Assembly (NCBI GenBank): GCA_027491195.1
Contig: JAIXWQ010000006.1
Location: 1 to 64,000 of the forward strand
DNA length: 64,000 nt
Reading direction: 5' to 3'
Origin: Cytophagaceae bacterium
Lineage (GTDB): Bacteria; Bacteroidota; Bacteroidia; Cytophagales; Spirosomataceae
In this document: positions 35,882 to 44,724 of the stretch, one piece after another
Numbering within the stretch: the first letter of the stretch is position 1
Layout of the letters: the number at the start of each line of letters is the position of its first letter
Made by a program: the position numbers and the translations under genes
The notes under the pieces: generated by a model
Databases searched by the model: none
Seen by the model: only the letters and a program-made list of their open reading frames with translations
Told to the model about the DNA's origin: nothing

Positions 35882-36674
35882 GTCCTTTTTAGACAAACTA
35901 TTAGCGCAACACCAGCAGACGCCCCCTTTCCCGGCGACATCTGATATCAAGAAGTTGTTCACGAAAATCGTTTTGACGCTTTTCCCTGAACAAACTCAGC
36001 GGCATTTTAGCCAGGCATCTGAATTGAAAGCCGTTTGGGAAAGCATCGAAAATGGGCTAGAAAGCTTGTTGTATTCGATGAAAGACCAACTTTCAGAAGA
36101 ACCATCGGTCATCGCTCATCGCTTTTTAGAACGCATTCCAGCCATCTATGACCTGTTACAAACGGACGTAGAGGCGATGGTGGCGGGCGATCCGGCCGCG
36201 ACGACTTCCTATGAGGTGATTCGCACCTATCCGGGTTTTTATGCGCTAGCCTTCTATCGCTTAGCCCATGGATTGCATCAGGAGAAGGTGCCTTTGATTC
36301 CTCGCATTTTGACGGAATATGCCCATTCCAAAACAGGAATCGACATCCACCCCGGCGCCAGCATCGGTCGTTATTTCTTCATGGACCACGGCACCGGAAT
36401 CGTGATCGGAGAAACTACCGTCATCGGAGAACGGGTAAAAATCTACCAAGGAGTGACTTTAGGGGCCCTTTCGGTCGATAAATCGATGGCCTCCACAAAG
36501 CGCCATCCCACCATCGAAGACGGCGTCGTGATCTATTCCGGAGCCACCATTTTAGGCGGGGAAACGATAGTCGGAAAAGATTCCATCATAGGCGGAAACG
36601 TCTGGTTGACGCGCAGCGTGCCAGCGAATACGAAGATTTACCACCAAGAAAACGTCAAAGTCATTCAAGATTAA
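35871..36674 (+). CDS. cysE: Serine O-acetyltransferase
   Basis: 267 residues from ATG 35871, which overlaps the selU end by 11 bp. Acetylates serine with acetyl-CoA, the first committed step of cysteine synthesis. An N-terminal helical domain precedes left-handed beta-helix hexapeptide repeats: IHPGASIGRYFFMDHGTGIVIGE and RVKIYQGVTLGALSV, with the catalytic His/Asp in MDHGTG. The C-terminus ends in the short tail (ENVKVIQD) usual for complex formation with cysteine synthase. cysM follows after one base. Confidence 0.92.
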   Translation: MLPKSFLDKLLAQHQQTPPFPATSDIKKLFTKIVLTLFPEQTQRHFSQASELKAVWESIENGLESLLYSMKDQLSEEPSVIAHRFLERIPAIYDLLQTDVEAMVAGDPAATTSYEVIRTYPGFYALAFYRLAHGLHQEKVPLIPRILTEYAHSKTGIDIHPGASIGRYFFMDHGTGIVIGETTVIGERVKIYQGVTLGALSVDKSMASTKRHPTIEDGVVIYSGATILGGETIVGKDSIIGGNVWLTRSVPANTKIYHQENVKVIQD

Positions 36675-36675
36675 T

Positions 36676-37551
36676 ATGAGCCAGCTTTTAGAATTAGTGG
36701 GCAACACGCCCTTAGTCGAATTATCTCGCTTGAACCCGAATCCGAAGGTGAAGATCTTTGGCAAATTAGAGGGGAATAACCCAGGCGGATCTGTGAAAGA
36801 CCGCGCCGCGAAAAACATGATCGAAGGCGCCATCGCCCGCGGAGAATTGAAAGCGGGCATGAAGCTCATCGAAGCGACTTCCGGCAATACAGGCATCGCA
36901 TTAGCCATGATCGCGCGTTTGTATGACATCGAAATTGAATTAGCCATGCCTGCAAACTCTACGCGCGAACGCGTGCTGACGATGGAGGCTTTTGGCGCTA
37001 CAGTTACCTTAACGGAAAGCATCGAATCTGCCCGCGATTATGCGGTAGAAAAAGCCGCATCAGGCGAATTCTTTATGCTCAATCAGTTCGAGAATCCAGA
37101 CAATTATTTAGCCCATTACAAAACCACAGGTCCTGAAATCTACCGCGACACAAAAGGCCAGGTAACTCACTTCGTCAGTTCCATGGGAACGACCGGCACG
37201 ATTATGGGTACCTCGATGTATTTAAAGGAGCAAAATCCTTCCATTCAAATTATCGGTTGCCAGCCTACCGACGGCTCGAAGATTCCGGGCATCCGCCGCT
37301 GGCCTATCGAATACCGTCCCAAAATCTACGATCCCTCCCGCGTAGACCGCGTCATGGACATTTCCGAAGCCGATGCGACCGCGATGACACAAGCACTTGC
37401 GAAAGTCGAAGGCGTCTTCGGCGGCATGAGCAGTGGCGGGAGCGTTTTAGCCAGCCTCCGCTTAGCGACTGAATTAGAGGAGGGTATCATTGTCTGCATC
37501 ATTTGCGATCGCGGAGATCGCTATTTGTCGAGCGGACTTTTTGGCGAATAA
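36676..37551 (+). CDS. cysM: Cysteine synthase (O-acetylserine sulfhydrylase, CysM type)
   Basis: 291 residues, fold-type II PLP enzyme that makes cysteine from O-acetylserine and sulfide or thiosulfate. The PLP lysine is in NPGGSVKDRAAKNMI near residue 41. The substrate loop is EATSGNTGIALA and the phosphate-binding loop is VSSMGTTGTIMGT. The short length and GSKIPGIRRWPIEYRPKIYDPSRVD segment fit CysM better than CysK. Last gene of the operon from 32307, co-transcribed with cysE. Confidence 0.9.
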   Translation: MSQLLELVGNTPLVELSRLNPNPKVKIFGKLEGNNPGGSVKDRAAKNMIEGAIARGELKAGMKLIEATSGNTGIALAMIARLYDIEIELAMPANSTRERVLTMEAFGATVTLTESIESARDYAVEKAASGEFFMLNQFENPDNYLAHYKTTGPEIYRDTKGQVTHFVSSMGTTGTIMGTSMYLKEQNPSIQIIGCQPTDGSKIPGIRRWPIEYRPKIYDPSRVDRVMDISEADATAMTQALAKVEGVFGGMSSGGSVLASLRLATELEEGIIVCIICDRGDRYLSSGLFGE

Positions 37552-37593
37552 TTCCCTGCTTCGCGAGAATTCTTCGTTTTTTTTAGCCCAAGA

Positions 37594-37624
37594 TTGGGAT
37601 TAAATAAAATTATACTTATTTTTG
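37594..37624 (+). promoter_or_regulatory. Promoter of tRNA-Phe
   Basis: TTG at 37594-37596, 20 nt, TATTTTTG at 37617-37624, close to the Bacteroidota consensus, followed by GCACTCCCG as in the rRNA promoter at the left edge. The expected transcription start is about 20 nt before the tRNA. Confidence 0.65.
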
Positions 37625-37650
37625 CACTCCCGATTAACGCGGGCAATTGA

Positions 37651-37723
37651 GGTGGATTAGCTCAGTTGGTAGAGCATCGGATTGAAAATCCGTGTGTCCC
37701 CGGTTCGAGTCCGGGATCTACCA
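37651..37723 (+). tRNA. tRNA-Phe (anticodon GAA)
   Basis: 73-nt cloverleaf. The acceptor stem GGTGGAT pairs with ATCTACC (one G-T pair), with discriminator A at 37723. The D arm is GCTC-AGTTGGTA-GAGC, the anticodon stem CGGAT/ATCCG encloses TTGAAAA, and GAA at 37684-37686 gives Phe. The T arm has GGTTCGAGTCC. The CCA end is not encoded. Single gene with its own promoter and terminator. Confidence 0.96.
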
Positions 37724-37732
37724 CTTCAATGA

Positions 37733-37772
37733 AAAAAGACCCTAGCAGCGATGTTAGGGTCTTTTGTTTTTT
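37733..37772 (+). terminator. Terminator after tRNA-Phe
   Basis: GACCCTA at 37738-37744 pairs with TAGGGTC at 37755-37761, extended by A-run/T-run pairing, and followed by a T-rich tract. Confidence 0.88.
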
Positions 37773-37786
37773 AGAGATTTTGCATT

Positions 37787-37803
37787 TTGACAAATCTTGT
37801 CAA
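37787..37803. promoter_or_regulatory. 17-bp palindrome TTGACA-N5-TGTCAA, copy 1
   Basis: TTGACAAATCTTGTCAA, followed by TACCTGAAAA. It lies 63 bp before the TylF-like methyltransferase start and upstream of a TATTTTTA -7-like element at 37843-37850. Two more copies with the same spacing are at 47248 and 47347. Looks like an operator for a dimeric regulator; the regulator is unknown. Confidence 0.6.
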
Positions 37804-37866
37804 TACCTGAAAAGCCCCTATATCAAAACACAAATTTTTTACTATTTTTAGGGGAAATTATCCTCT

Positions 37867-38628
37867 ATGCGCAAATTCCTCCTAAGCCTCATTGAACAAT
37901 TCGGTTACAAAGTCACTAAATTCGATCGCAAAGCGGCCGGTCCGTATGCGGATATTCAGGACAAGACCTTTTGGGAGTTTTATAATGTTTGCCAGCCCTA
38001 CACGATGACTTCGGTGGAGCGGATGTTTGCACTGTATCAAGCGACGAATTACGTTATTGATGAAAATATTCCGGGAGATTTCGTGGAATGCGGGGTTTGG
38101 AGAGGCGGTTCTTCCCTGATGGTGGCGCAGGTGTTGCAGCATCGCGGAGTGAACGATCGCCACTTGTATTTATATGATACTTTTGAGGGGATGTCGGAAC
38201 CTACGGCGGAGGATGTGGATTTCAGGGGCCAAAAAGCCGACCTAATGCTCCAGCAAACTCAGGATAAGAAGGAGACTTCGGTTTGGTGTTTGGCAAACTT
38301 AGACGACGTTAAATTAACGATGTCGAACAGTAAATTCCCGTCTGAAAACATCCACTACGTGGAGGGAAAAGTGGAAGACACGATCCCGGTAACCGTGCCC
38401 GCAGGACCGATCGCCCTTTTGCGCTTAGACACCGACTGGTACACGTCCACAAAACATGAATTAATCCATTTATATCCTTCTCTAAGCTCTGATGGCGTTT
38501 TAATCATCGACGATTATGGCCACTGGGAGGGCTGCCGCAAAGCCGTGGACGAGTATTTTGCGGAACAAAAACAGACGATTTTCTTGCAACGAATTGACTA
38601 CACCGGCCGTTTAGCCATCAAAAAATAA
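37867..38628 (+). CDS. TylF/MycF-family sugar O-methyltransferase
   Basis: 253 residues, class I SAM-dependent methyltransferase of the macrocin-O-methyltransferase family. Features: VIDENIPGDFVECGVWRGGSSLMVAQVL near residue 60 (SAM loop), LYDTFEGMSEPT near 100, and the metal/substrate residues in LRLDTDWYTSTKHELIHLYP and VLIIDDYGHWEGC. Family members methylate hydroxyls of deoxysugars on macrolides and are common in polysaccharide loci. The acceptor here is unknown. No signal peptide. It is followed by the GH95 gene after 4 nt, suggesting co-transcription and a link to a fucose-type or methylated sugar (inference). Confidence 0.85.
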   Translation: MRKFLLSLIEQFGYKVTKFDRKAAGPYADIQDKTFWEFYNVCQPYTMTSVERMFALYQATNYVIDENIPGDFVECGVWRGGSSLMVAQVLQHRGVNDRHLYLYDTFEGMSEPTAEDVDFRGQKADLMLQQTQDKKETSVWCLANLDDVKLTMSNSKFPSENIHYVEGKVEDTIPVTVPAGPIALLRLDTDWYTSTKHELIHLYPSLSSDGVLIIDDYGHWEGCRKAVDEYFAEQKQTIFLQRIDYTGRLAIKK

Positions 38629-38632
38629 ACCT

Positions 38633-41011
38633 ATGCGCTATCTATTCTTGACTCTGATTGCTTTTAGTACGTTCGCACAGCAAAAGCCGATGCGTTTATG
38701 GTACGATAAACCGGCTACCTATTTCGAAGAGGCGCTGGTGCTGGGAAATGGAAAGCAGGGGGCGACTGTTTTTGGCGGGACGAAGAGCGATAAGATCTTT
38801 TTGAATGACCTGACTTTGTGGTCTGGGGAACCGATGGACCCTTATATGAACAAGGAGGCGTATAAAAACTTGCCGGCGGTTCGCGAGGCTTTGCGCCTTG
38901 AGAATTATAAAGCGGCGGATTCTTTGGTACGTAAAATACAAGGTAAATTTTCGGAATCCTATGCCCCACTAGGCACTTTATACATCGATTTTAACCACGA
39001 AAATCCGACGGAATACCGCCGCGAATTGAGTTTAGATAAAGCGGTTTCGACGGTGCATTACCACGCGGGCACGAACGAAATTCGCAAGGAATACTTCTTC
39101 TCGCATCCAGATAATGTGTTCGTGATTCACTTAACGAGTAGGGAGAAAAAGGGCCTGAATTTCACGGTTCAATTTAAGTCGCTTTTGAAATATGCGACGA
39201 AATCAACCATCAATCACTTGCATGCAAAAGGAGTAGCGCCGGTTAGAGCGGATCCAAACTATGTGCGCAAACAAGGGAATCCAATTATGTTCGATGATTC
39301 AAAAGGGACACGTTTTGCTACCGATATTTTGATTCAATCGGCTGATGGAAAGGTAGTTAGAACCGACTCCACTTTACAGATGGCGGGCGGAACGGACGCG
39401 ACGATTTTAGTGACGATGGCGACGAGTTTTAATGGTTTCGACAAGAGCCCATCGAAAGAGGGTTTGAACGAAGATGAGCTATCTGAAAAGCATTTGCAGG
39501 CAGCCAGCTTTAAGGGGGCGGAGCAATTATTAGCGCGGCATTTAGCAGATTATCAATCGTATTTCAAGCGCGTAAACTTGAGTTTACCTGCAGATAATGC
39601 ACCTGAGTTGCCTACAGATGAGCGTTTAAGACGTTATGCCAAAGGCGAGAAGGACAACTACCTCGAAACCCTATACTTCCAGTTTGGGCGTTATTTATTG
39701 ATCTCTAGTTCGCGTACTCCGGGCGTCCCAGCCAACTTGCAAGGTTTATGGAATCCACACATTCGACCGCCTTGGTCGAGTAATTACACGATGAATATTA
39801 ACGCCGAAGAGAATTATTGGCTGGCGGAAAATACAAATTTAGGGGAGATGCACGCGCCGTTTTTGGGCTTCTTGGAGAACCTAGAAAAGACGGGACGCAT
39901 CACCGCAAAGACCTTTTACGATGCCCCAGGCTGGGTGGTTCACCACAATTCGGATATTTGGGCGATGTCAAATCCGGTGGGAGATTTCGGAAATGGCGAT
40001 CCAAGCTGGGCGAACTGGCCTATGGGTGCGACTTGGGCTTCGACCCACTTGTGGGAGCATTATTTGTTCACACAAGACAAGAAATTCTTAGAGGCTAAAG
40101 CTTATCCATTAATGCGTGGCGCGGCAGAATTCTGCCTCTATTGGTTAATTGAGGACAAAAATGGGCGCTTAATCACGTCTCCATCGACTTCCCCAGAGAA
40201 CAAATTCATTACGCCTACAGGCTACCAAGGAGCGACGGCCTACGGTGCGACGGCCGATTTAGCGATGATTCGCGAGTTGTTTTTGGACTTAATCGCAGCA
40301 GAAAAAGTCCTTAAAAAAGACCCGGCTTTCCAGGCTACTTTAGAAAAGGCATTAGCTAAAATGCTTCCGTACCAAGTAGGGGCAAAAGGCAACTTGCAGG
40401 AATGGTATTTCGACTGGGAAGATACGGACCCAAAACACCGCCACCAATCTCATTTGTACGGTTTATACCCAGGAACGCACGTGACAGTGGCTGAAACGCC
40501 AACGATTGCAGCAGCGGCGAAAAGAACCTTAGAAATCAAAGGAGACGAAACAACAGGCTGGTCCAAAGGCTGGCGCATCAACTTATGGGCTCGTTTACGC
40601 GACGGAGATCACGCCTATAAAATGTACCGCGAACTCTTGAAATACGTAGAACCAGACGGCGTAAAAGTAAACTATGCTCGCGGCGGTGGCACCTACCCGA
40701 ACTTGTTCGATGCACACCCTCCTTTCCAAATCGATGGTAACTTTGGTGGATCCGCAGCGGTAGCAGAAATGCTGGTTCAATCCACTCCGGAATTAATTGA
40801 AATACTCCCTGCTTTACCGGCTGCATGGGCTTCAGAAGGCTCTGTTTCTGGCCTAAAAACCCGCGGTGGATTCGAGGTTTCGATGAGCTGGAAAAACGGC
40901 AAAGTGACGTCCTTGCACCTGAAAGGGCTAAAAGGCAGCACGGCGAAAGTAAAGGTGAATGGCGAGATTAAAAGTTTGTTGATAAAAACGGGAGAAGTTC
41001 ACGTTTTGTGA
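38633..41011 (+). CDS. GH95 family alpha-L-fucosidase/galactosidase, exported
   Basis: 792 residues with a short signal peptide (MRYLFLTLIAFSTFAQQ). Glycoside hydrolase family 95, inverting enzymes acting on alpha-1,2-L-fucosides or alpha-L-galactosides. An N-terminal beta domain (PATYFEEALVLGNGKQGATVFGG near residue 25) precedes the (alpha/alpha)6 barrel with SNYTMNINAEENYW near 385, the likely catalytic Glu in STSPENKFI near 520, and the Asp in HPPFQIDGNFGGSAA near 700. A small C-terminal beta domain follows. Probably periplasmic. No SusCD pair or sulfatase is nearby, so it is not part of a classical polysaccharide utilisation locus here. Confidence 0.9.
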   Translation: MRYLFLTLIAFSTFAQQKPMRLWYDKPATYFEEALVLGNGKQGATVFGGTKSDKIFLNDLTLWSGEPMDPYMNKEAYKNLPAVREALRLENYKAADSLVRKIQGKFSESYAPLGTLYIDFNHENPTEYRRELSLDKAVSTVHYHAGTNEIRKEYFFSHPDNVFVIHLTSREKKGLNFTVQFKSLLKYATKSTINHLHAKGVAPVRADPNYVRKQGNPIMFDDSKGTRFATDILIQSADGKVVRTDSTLQMAGGTDATILVTMATSFNGFDKSPSKEGLNEDELSEKHLQAASFKGAEQLLARHLADYQSYFKRVNLSLPADNAPELPTDERLRRYAKGEKDNYLETLYFQFGRYLLISSSRTPGVPANLQGLWNPHIRPPWSSNYTMNINAEENYWLAENTNLGEMHAPFLGFLENLEKTGRITAKTFYDAPGWVVHHNSDIWAMSNPVGDFGNGDPSWANWPMGATWASTHLWEHYLFTQDKKFLEAKAYPLMRGAAEFCLYWLIEDKNGRLITSPSTSPENKFITPTGYQGATAYGATADLAMIRELFLDLIAAEKVLKKDPAFQATLEKALAKMLPYQVGAKGNLQEWYFDWEDTDPKHRHQSHLYGLYPGTHVTVAETPTIAAAAKRTLEIKGDETTGWSKGWRINLWARLRDGDHAYKMYRELLKYVEPDGVKVNYARGGGTYPNLFDAHPPFQIDGNFGGSAAVAEMLVQSTPELIEILPALPAAWASEGSVSGLKTRGGFEVSMSWKNGKVTSLHLKGLKGSTAKVKVNGEIKSLLIKTGEVHVL

Positions 41012-41015
41012 AACC

Positions 41016-41624
41016 TTACGCTACTTCTTCCACCAGCGAACTCACCCAATCCTGAAATAATTCCGACTCAATCTGCACGGCCACGGCGGCATGCTTCTCC
41101 CAGTCTGGCCAGGTAGCCTTTAGCTGAGAAATCATTTCCTCCAGGTGCCCTTCCTCTTCCACGATGATGGATTTCACTTGGACTTTCGATTTCGTTTCCG
41201 TGAGAATTTGCTGGTAAATCGGATACAATTCGTCCGCGCGTAATTCGATGGCATAGGTCACTAATAAATAGGCCGCCCATTTTACCTCATAGCCAGAAAG
41301 ACCTAAGTTCTTCTTTGCATATTGGCTTACCCGTAGGTCTAAAAGATCAAGGTAAAAACGGGATGAGCGTGGATTAATCAAAAATGAATCGTCATAGGTC
41401 TCGAAACCGGATGGGACTAATTTGCTGATTTGCTTCTTTAAGTAATAGGCGTGGCGATGCTCTTCAGCGGCGTGCTTTAGGATGATCAGGCTGACCTCTT
41501 TTTTGTGCTCAAACTTTGAAATCTTGCGCGCGCCAGAATTTTCCATAAAGGAAAGGGTGTTCAAAAAACGGGCATGCGACTCTGGATTCGCCACCAGGTG
41601 GGCGATGGTATTAGCGGTATTCAT
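41016..41624 (-). CDS. Ferritin-like helical protein, possible di-iron
   Basis: 202 residues from ATG 41624. A start at 41696 would place the -7 element 41650-41657 inside the gene, so it is rejected. Mostly helical, with carboxylate/histidine clusters spaced as in ferritin-like four-helix bundles: MENSGARKISKFE, HAAEEHRHAYYLKKQI, AIELRADELYPIY and IVEEEGHLEEM. The ExxH-type pairs suggest a di-iron site but are not a decisive match to a named family. No signal peptide. It is divergent from the amidohydrolase gene and convergent with GH95. Function unknown. Confidence 0.6.
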   Translation of the reverse strand: MNTANTIAHLVANPESHARFLNTLSFMENSGARKISKFEHKKEVSLIILKHAAEEHRHAYYLKKQISKLVPSGFETYDDSFLINPRSSRFYLDLLDLRVSQYAKKNLGLSGYEVKWAAYLLVTYAIELRADELYPIYQQILTETKSKVQVKSIIVEEEGHLEEMISQLKATWPDWEKHAAVAVQIESELFQDWVSSLVEEVA

Positions 41625-41649
41625 GATGGACTTAGGCAAAATGTGTAGA

Positions 41650-41657
41650 CAAAGATA
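41650..41657 (-). promoter_or_regulatory. -7 element TATCTTTG for the ferritin-like gene
   Basis: Perfect TAnnTTTG on the minus strand, 25 nt before ATG 41624. Decides the start choice for that gene. No TTG at the -33 position. Confidence 0.5.
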
Positions 41658-41677
41658 GGCACAAGACAAAAATTTTC

Positions 41678-41685
41678 TATCTTTA
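41678..41685 (+). promoter_or_regulatory. -7 element TATCTTTA for the amidohydrolase genes
   Basis: TAnnTTTA on the plus strand, 22 nt before ATG 41708 and 20 bp from the opposite-strand -7 element, making a compact divergent promoter region. Confidence 0.4.
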
Positions 41686-41707
41686 AACTCTAACAATAAA
41701 TCAACGA

Positions 41708-44700
41708 ATGAAAAAAATCTACTCCTATTGGCTAGGGGCTCTGTTCCTTTTCATGAGCAGCCCACTCATTGCCCAGGTGACTTTCCCCATTAATGATGTG
41801 GCGAGTCCGTCGAATGGTTATTATGCCTTCACGAATGCGACCATCGTGAAAGATGCGAAGACGACTTTACAGAAGGCGACTTTGGTCATTAAAAATGGCA
41901 AAATTGAATCGGTAGGAACGGCAATCGTTCCAAAGGACGCGGTGGTGATCGATTGTGGCGGCAAGTACATTTACCCGTCTTTCATTGATCTTTACAGTGA
42001 TTACGGAATGAATCCGGTAGCAGCAGGTGGTGGCGGTTTCCGTTCTCCATCGCAAATGATTTCAAATACAAAAGGCCCTTATTCTTGGAATCAGGCCATT
42101 AAATCGGAGGTTTCGCACGCGAAATTGTTCGAGGTGAATGATGCGAAGGCGAAGGAATTGCGCAAGCTGGGCTTTGGCACGGTTTTAACGCACCAAATGG
42201 ACGGTATCTCTCGTGGAACCGGCGTTTTTGTGAGTTTAGCGAAGGAAAGAGAAAACTTGGTGGTCTTGAAAGAGAAGGCTTCGGCGCATTATTCCTTTAA
42301 CAAAGGGTCGTCGACGCAGGATTATCCGGGCTCTTTGATGGGTTCGATTGCGCTTTTACGCCAAAACTTCTTAGACGCCGCTTGGTACAAATCGAAGCCG
42401 GCGAAAGAGGGAACGAATTTATCTTTGGCCTCTTTCAATGAGATCCAAACACTTCCTCAAATCTTCGAGGTAACGGATAAATGGTCAGTATTGCGAGCAG
42501 ATAAAATCGGTGATGAGTTTGGTGTTCAATACATTATCAAGGCGAGCGGTAACGAATACCAACGTATCGATGAAATGAAAGCGACGAATGCGAAATTCAT
42601 TTTGCCTTTGGACTTCCCGCAAGCGATGGATTTAGAAGATCCAACGGACGCGCGTTTTGTGAACGTGGCGGACATGAAGCACTGGGAATTAGCGCCTACG
42701 AATCCAGCGACATTTGAAAAAGCTGGTCTTGCTTTTGCGATTACGGCGAATGGTTTGAAAGATGTGAGCAGTTTTATGCCAAATCTTCGCAAGGCCATTC
42801 AATATGGTTTGAGCGAGCAAAAGGCCTTAGAGGCGTTGACTTCAACTCCGGCTTCTATTTTAGGAGTGTCTGATTTAGTTGGAAGCCTTGATGCTGGTAA
42901 ATTAGCGAACTTCGTGATTACGAACGGTCCGGTTTTCGCGGATAAAACAACGATTATCGAAAACTGGGTACAAGGTGATGCGTATCCGATCGCGAAGGAG
43001 CAATGGAACTCTTTGGCAGGAAAATACGACTTACAATTAGGCGCAAACAAGGCGACTTTGAGCATCTCAGACGAGCCAGGAGGCTATAAAGTGCAGCTTT
43101 TAGCGAAGGACACAACTTCTGTAGATTTCTCCCAAAAAGAATCCTTAATCAACATCAGCTTCGCTTCGAAAGCGGACAAAGGCAAGCGCACACGCTTGAG
43201 CGGTACATTCGCAAATGCGACTTTCACAGGAACAGGACAATTAGCGAACGGCGATTGGGTTTCTTGGAAAGCAACGGCAGCTGCGGCGGCTGATACGGCT
43301 TCTAAGAAAACAGCGAAGAAAGAAGATAAATTGGACTTAGGATCCGTGATTTATCCTTTCGCAGGTTACGGAACACCAAAACCAGCAACAGCAGAAACGA
43401 TTTTGATCAAGAACGCGACGGTTTGGACGAATGAAAAATCTGGCGTTTTAAAGAATAGCGACGTCTTATTAAAGAATGGTAAAATCGCAGCGATCGGCAA
43501 AGGATTAAAAGATCCAGCGGCGCGCGTGATCGACGGAACGGGCAAGCACGTGACGGCGGGTATCATCGACGAGCACTCGCACGTAGCGGGTACAGGCGGG
43601 ATTAACGAATGTTCACAATCGGTGACGGCTGAGGTACGTATCCAAGACGTAATCGATCCAGATGACGTGGATATCTACCGTCAATTAAGTGGAGGTGTGA
43701 CGTCTAGCCACATCTTGCATGGTTCTTGTAACACGATCGGTGGCCAAACGCAATTATTAAAGTTCCGTTGGGGCGCTAATGCAGAAGGAATGAAGTTTGA
43801 GAATTGGGATCCGTTCATCAAATTCGCTTTGGGCGAGAACGTAAAACGTTCTTGGAATACGTCAAATCCTCGTTTCCCAGATTCAAGAATGGGTGTGGAG
43901 CAGGTGTTAATGGATGCCTTTACACGTGCGAGAGACTATGAAAAGCAAGGTCCTGGAAAGCGTATTGATTTGGAATTAGAGACTTTGGTCGAAATCCTAA
44001 ACCACAAGCGTTTCATCACCTGCCACTCGTATGTACAGAGTGAGATCAATGCGATGATGAAGGTGGCGGATCATTTTGGATTCACTGTAAATACCTTTAC
44101 ACACATCTTAGAGGGCTATAAAGTGGCTGACATCATGGCGAAACACGGCGCAAATGCGTCAACGTTCTCGGACTGGTGGACTTATAAAATGGAAGTGACG
44201 GATGCGATTCCACAGAATGCGTACTTGATGCAAAAGACGGGTGTGAACGTAGCGATTAATTCGGATGATGCGGAAATGGCGCGTCGTTTGAATCAAGAAG
44301 CAGCTAAATCCGTGAAATACGCAGGTATGTCAGAGGAAGAGGCGTTGAAAATGGTGACCTTGAATCCTGCCAAAATGTTACACGTCGCTGACCGCGTCGG
44401 TTCAATCAAAGAAGGTAAGGATGCGGATATCGTGGTTTGGTCAGATAATCCTTTATCGATCTATGCTAAATCAGAACACACGATTGTAGACGGTGCGGTT
44501 GTATTCGATCGCGCGGCGGACTTAGTTCGTCAGGCGGAATTGAAAGCAGAGAAGCAGCGTTTAGTTCAGAAGATGATCGGTGCCAAAAAAGGCGGCGCAT
44601 CGACTCGCCCAGCTACTCCTTCTTACCGCGCAGAAAACGAGTGCGAAGAGGATCACCACCATGGAAACAGCATTTGGGACCGTATTTCGAACCGTTGGGC

Positions 44701-44716
44701 AAACACTGAAAACTAG
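41708..44716 (+). CDS. Exported tandem amidohydrolase, N-terminal domain degenerate
   Basis: 1002 residues, signal peptide at 1-22 (LFLFMSSPLIAQ). Two amidohydrolase modules with a beta insert (about 430-545) between them. In the N-terminal module the expected HxH metal motif is replaced (YIYPSFIDLYSDYG), so it is probably inactive. The C-terminal module keeps IIDEHSHV near residue 623, HSYV and FTHILEGYK histidines, and the Asp in AINSDDAEMAR, so it should bind metal. Related to imidazolonepropionase/prolidase-like secreted amidohydrolases of Bacteroidota; the natural substrate is unknown. The C-terminus ends in a charged, histidine-containing tail. The second amidohydrolase gene follows after 8 nt. 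Confidence 0.85.
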   Translation: MKKIYSYWLGALFLFMSSPLIAQVTFPINDVASPSNGYYAFTNATIVKDAKTTLQKATLVIKNGKIESVGTAIVPKDAVVIDCGGKYIYPSFIDLYSDYGMNPVAAGGGGFRSPSQMISNTKGPYSWNQAIKSEVSHAKLFEVNDAKAKELRKLGFGTVLTHQMDGISRGTGVFVSLAKERENLVVLKEKASAHYSFNKGSSTQDYPGSLMGSIALLRQNFLDAAWYKSKPAKEGTNLSLASFNEIQTLPQIFEVTDKWSVLRADKIGDEFGVQYIIKASGNEYQRIDEMKATNAKFILPLDFPQAMDLEDPTDARFVNVADMKHWELAPTNPATFEKAGLAFAITANGLKDVSSFMPNLRKAIQYGLSEQKALEALTSTPASILGVSDLVGSLDAGKLANFVITNGPVFADKTTIIENWVQGDAYPIAKEQWNSLAGKYDLQLGANKATLSISDEPGGYKVQLLAKDTTSVDFSQKESLINISFASKADKGKRTRLSGTFANATFTGTGQLANGDWVSWKATAAAAADTASKKTAKKEDKLDLGSVIYPFAGYGTPKPATAETILIKNATVWTNEKSGVLKNSDVLLKNGKIAAIGKGLKDPAARVIDGTGKHVTAGIIDEHSHVAGTGGINECSQSVTAEVRIQDVIDPDDVDIYRQLSGGVTSSHILHGSCNTIGGQTQLLKFRWGANAEGMKFENWDPFIKFALGENVKRSWNTSNPRFPDSRMGVEQVLMDAFTRARDYEKQGPGKRIDLELETLVEILNHKRFITCHSYVQSEINAMMKVADHFGFTVNTFTHILEGYKVADIMAKHGANASTFSDWWTYKMEVTDAIPQNAYLMQKTGVNVAINSDDAEMARRLNQEAAKSVKYAGMSEEEALKMVTLNPAKMLHVADRVGSIKEGKDADIVVWSDNPLSIYAKSEHTIVDGAVVFDRAADLVRQAELKAEKQRLVQKMIGAKKGGASTRPATPSYRAENECEEDHHHGNSIWDRISNRWANTEN

Positions 44717-44724
44717 AAAATAAG

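Noticed and set aside
41625-41696. Upstream start for the ferritin-like protein
   Set aside because: A perfect TATCTTTG -7 element lies inside this stretch, so the mRNA should begin downstream of it.
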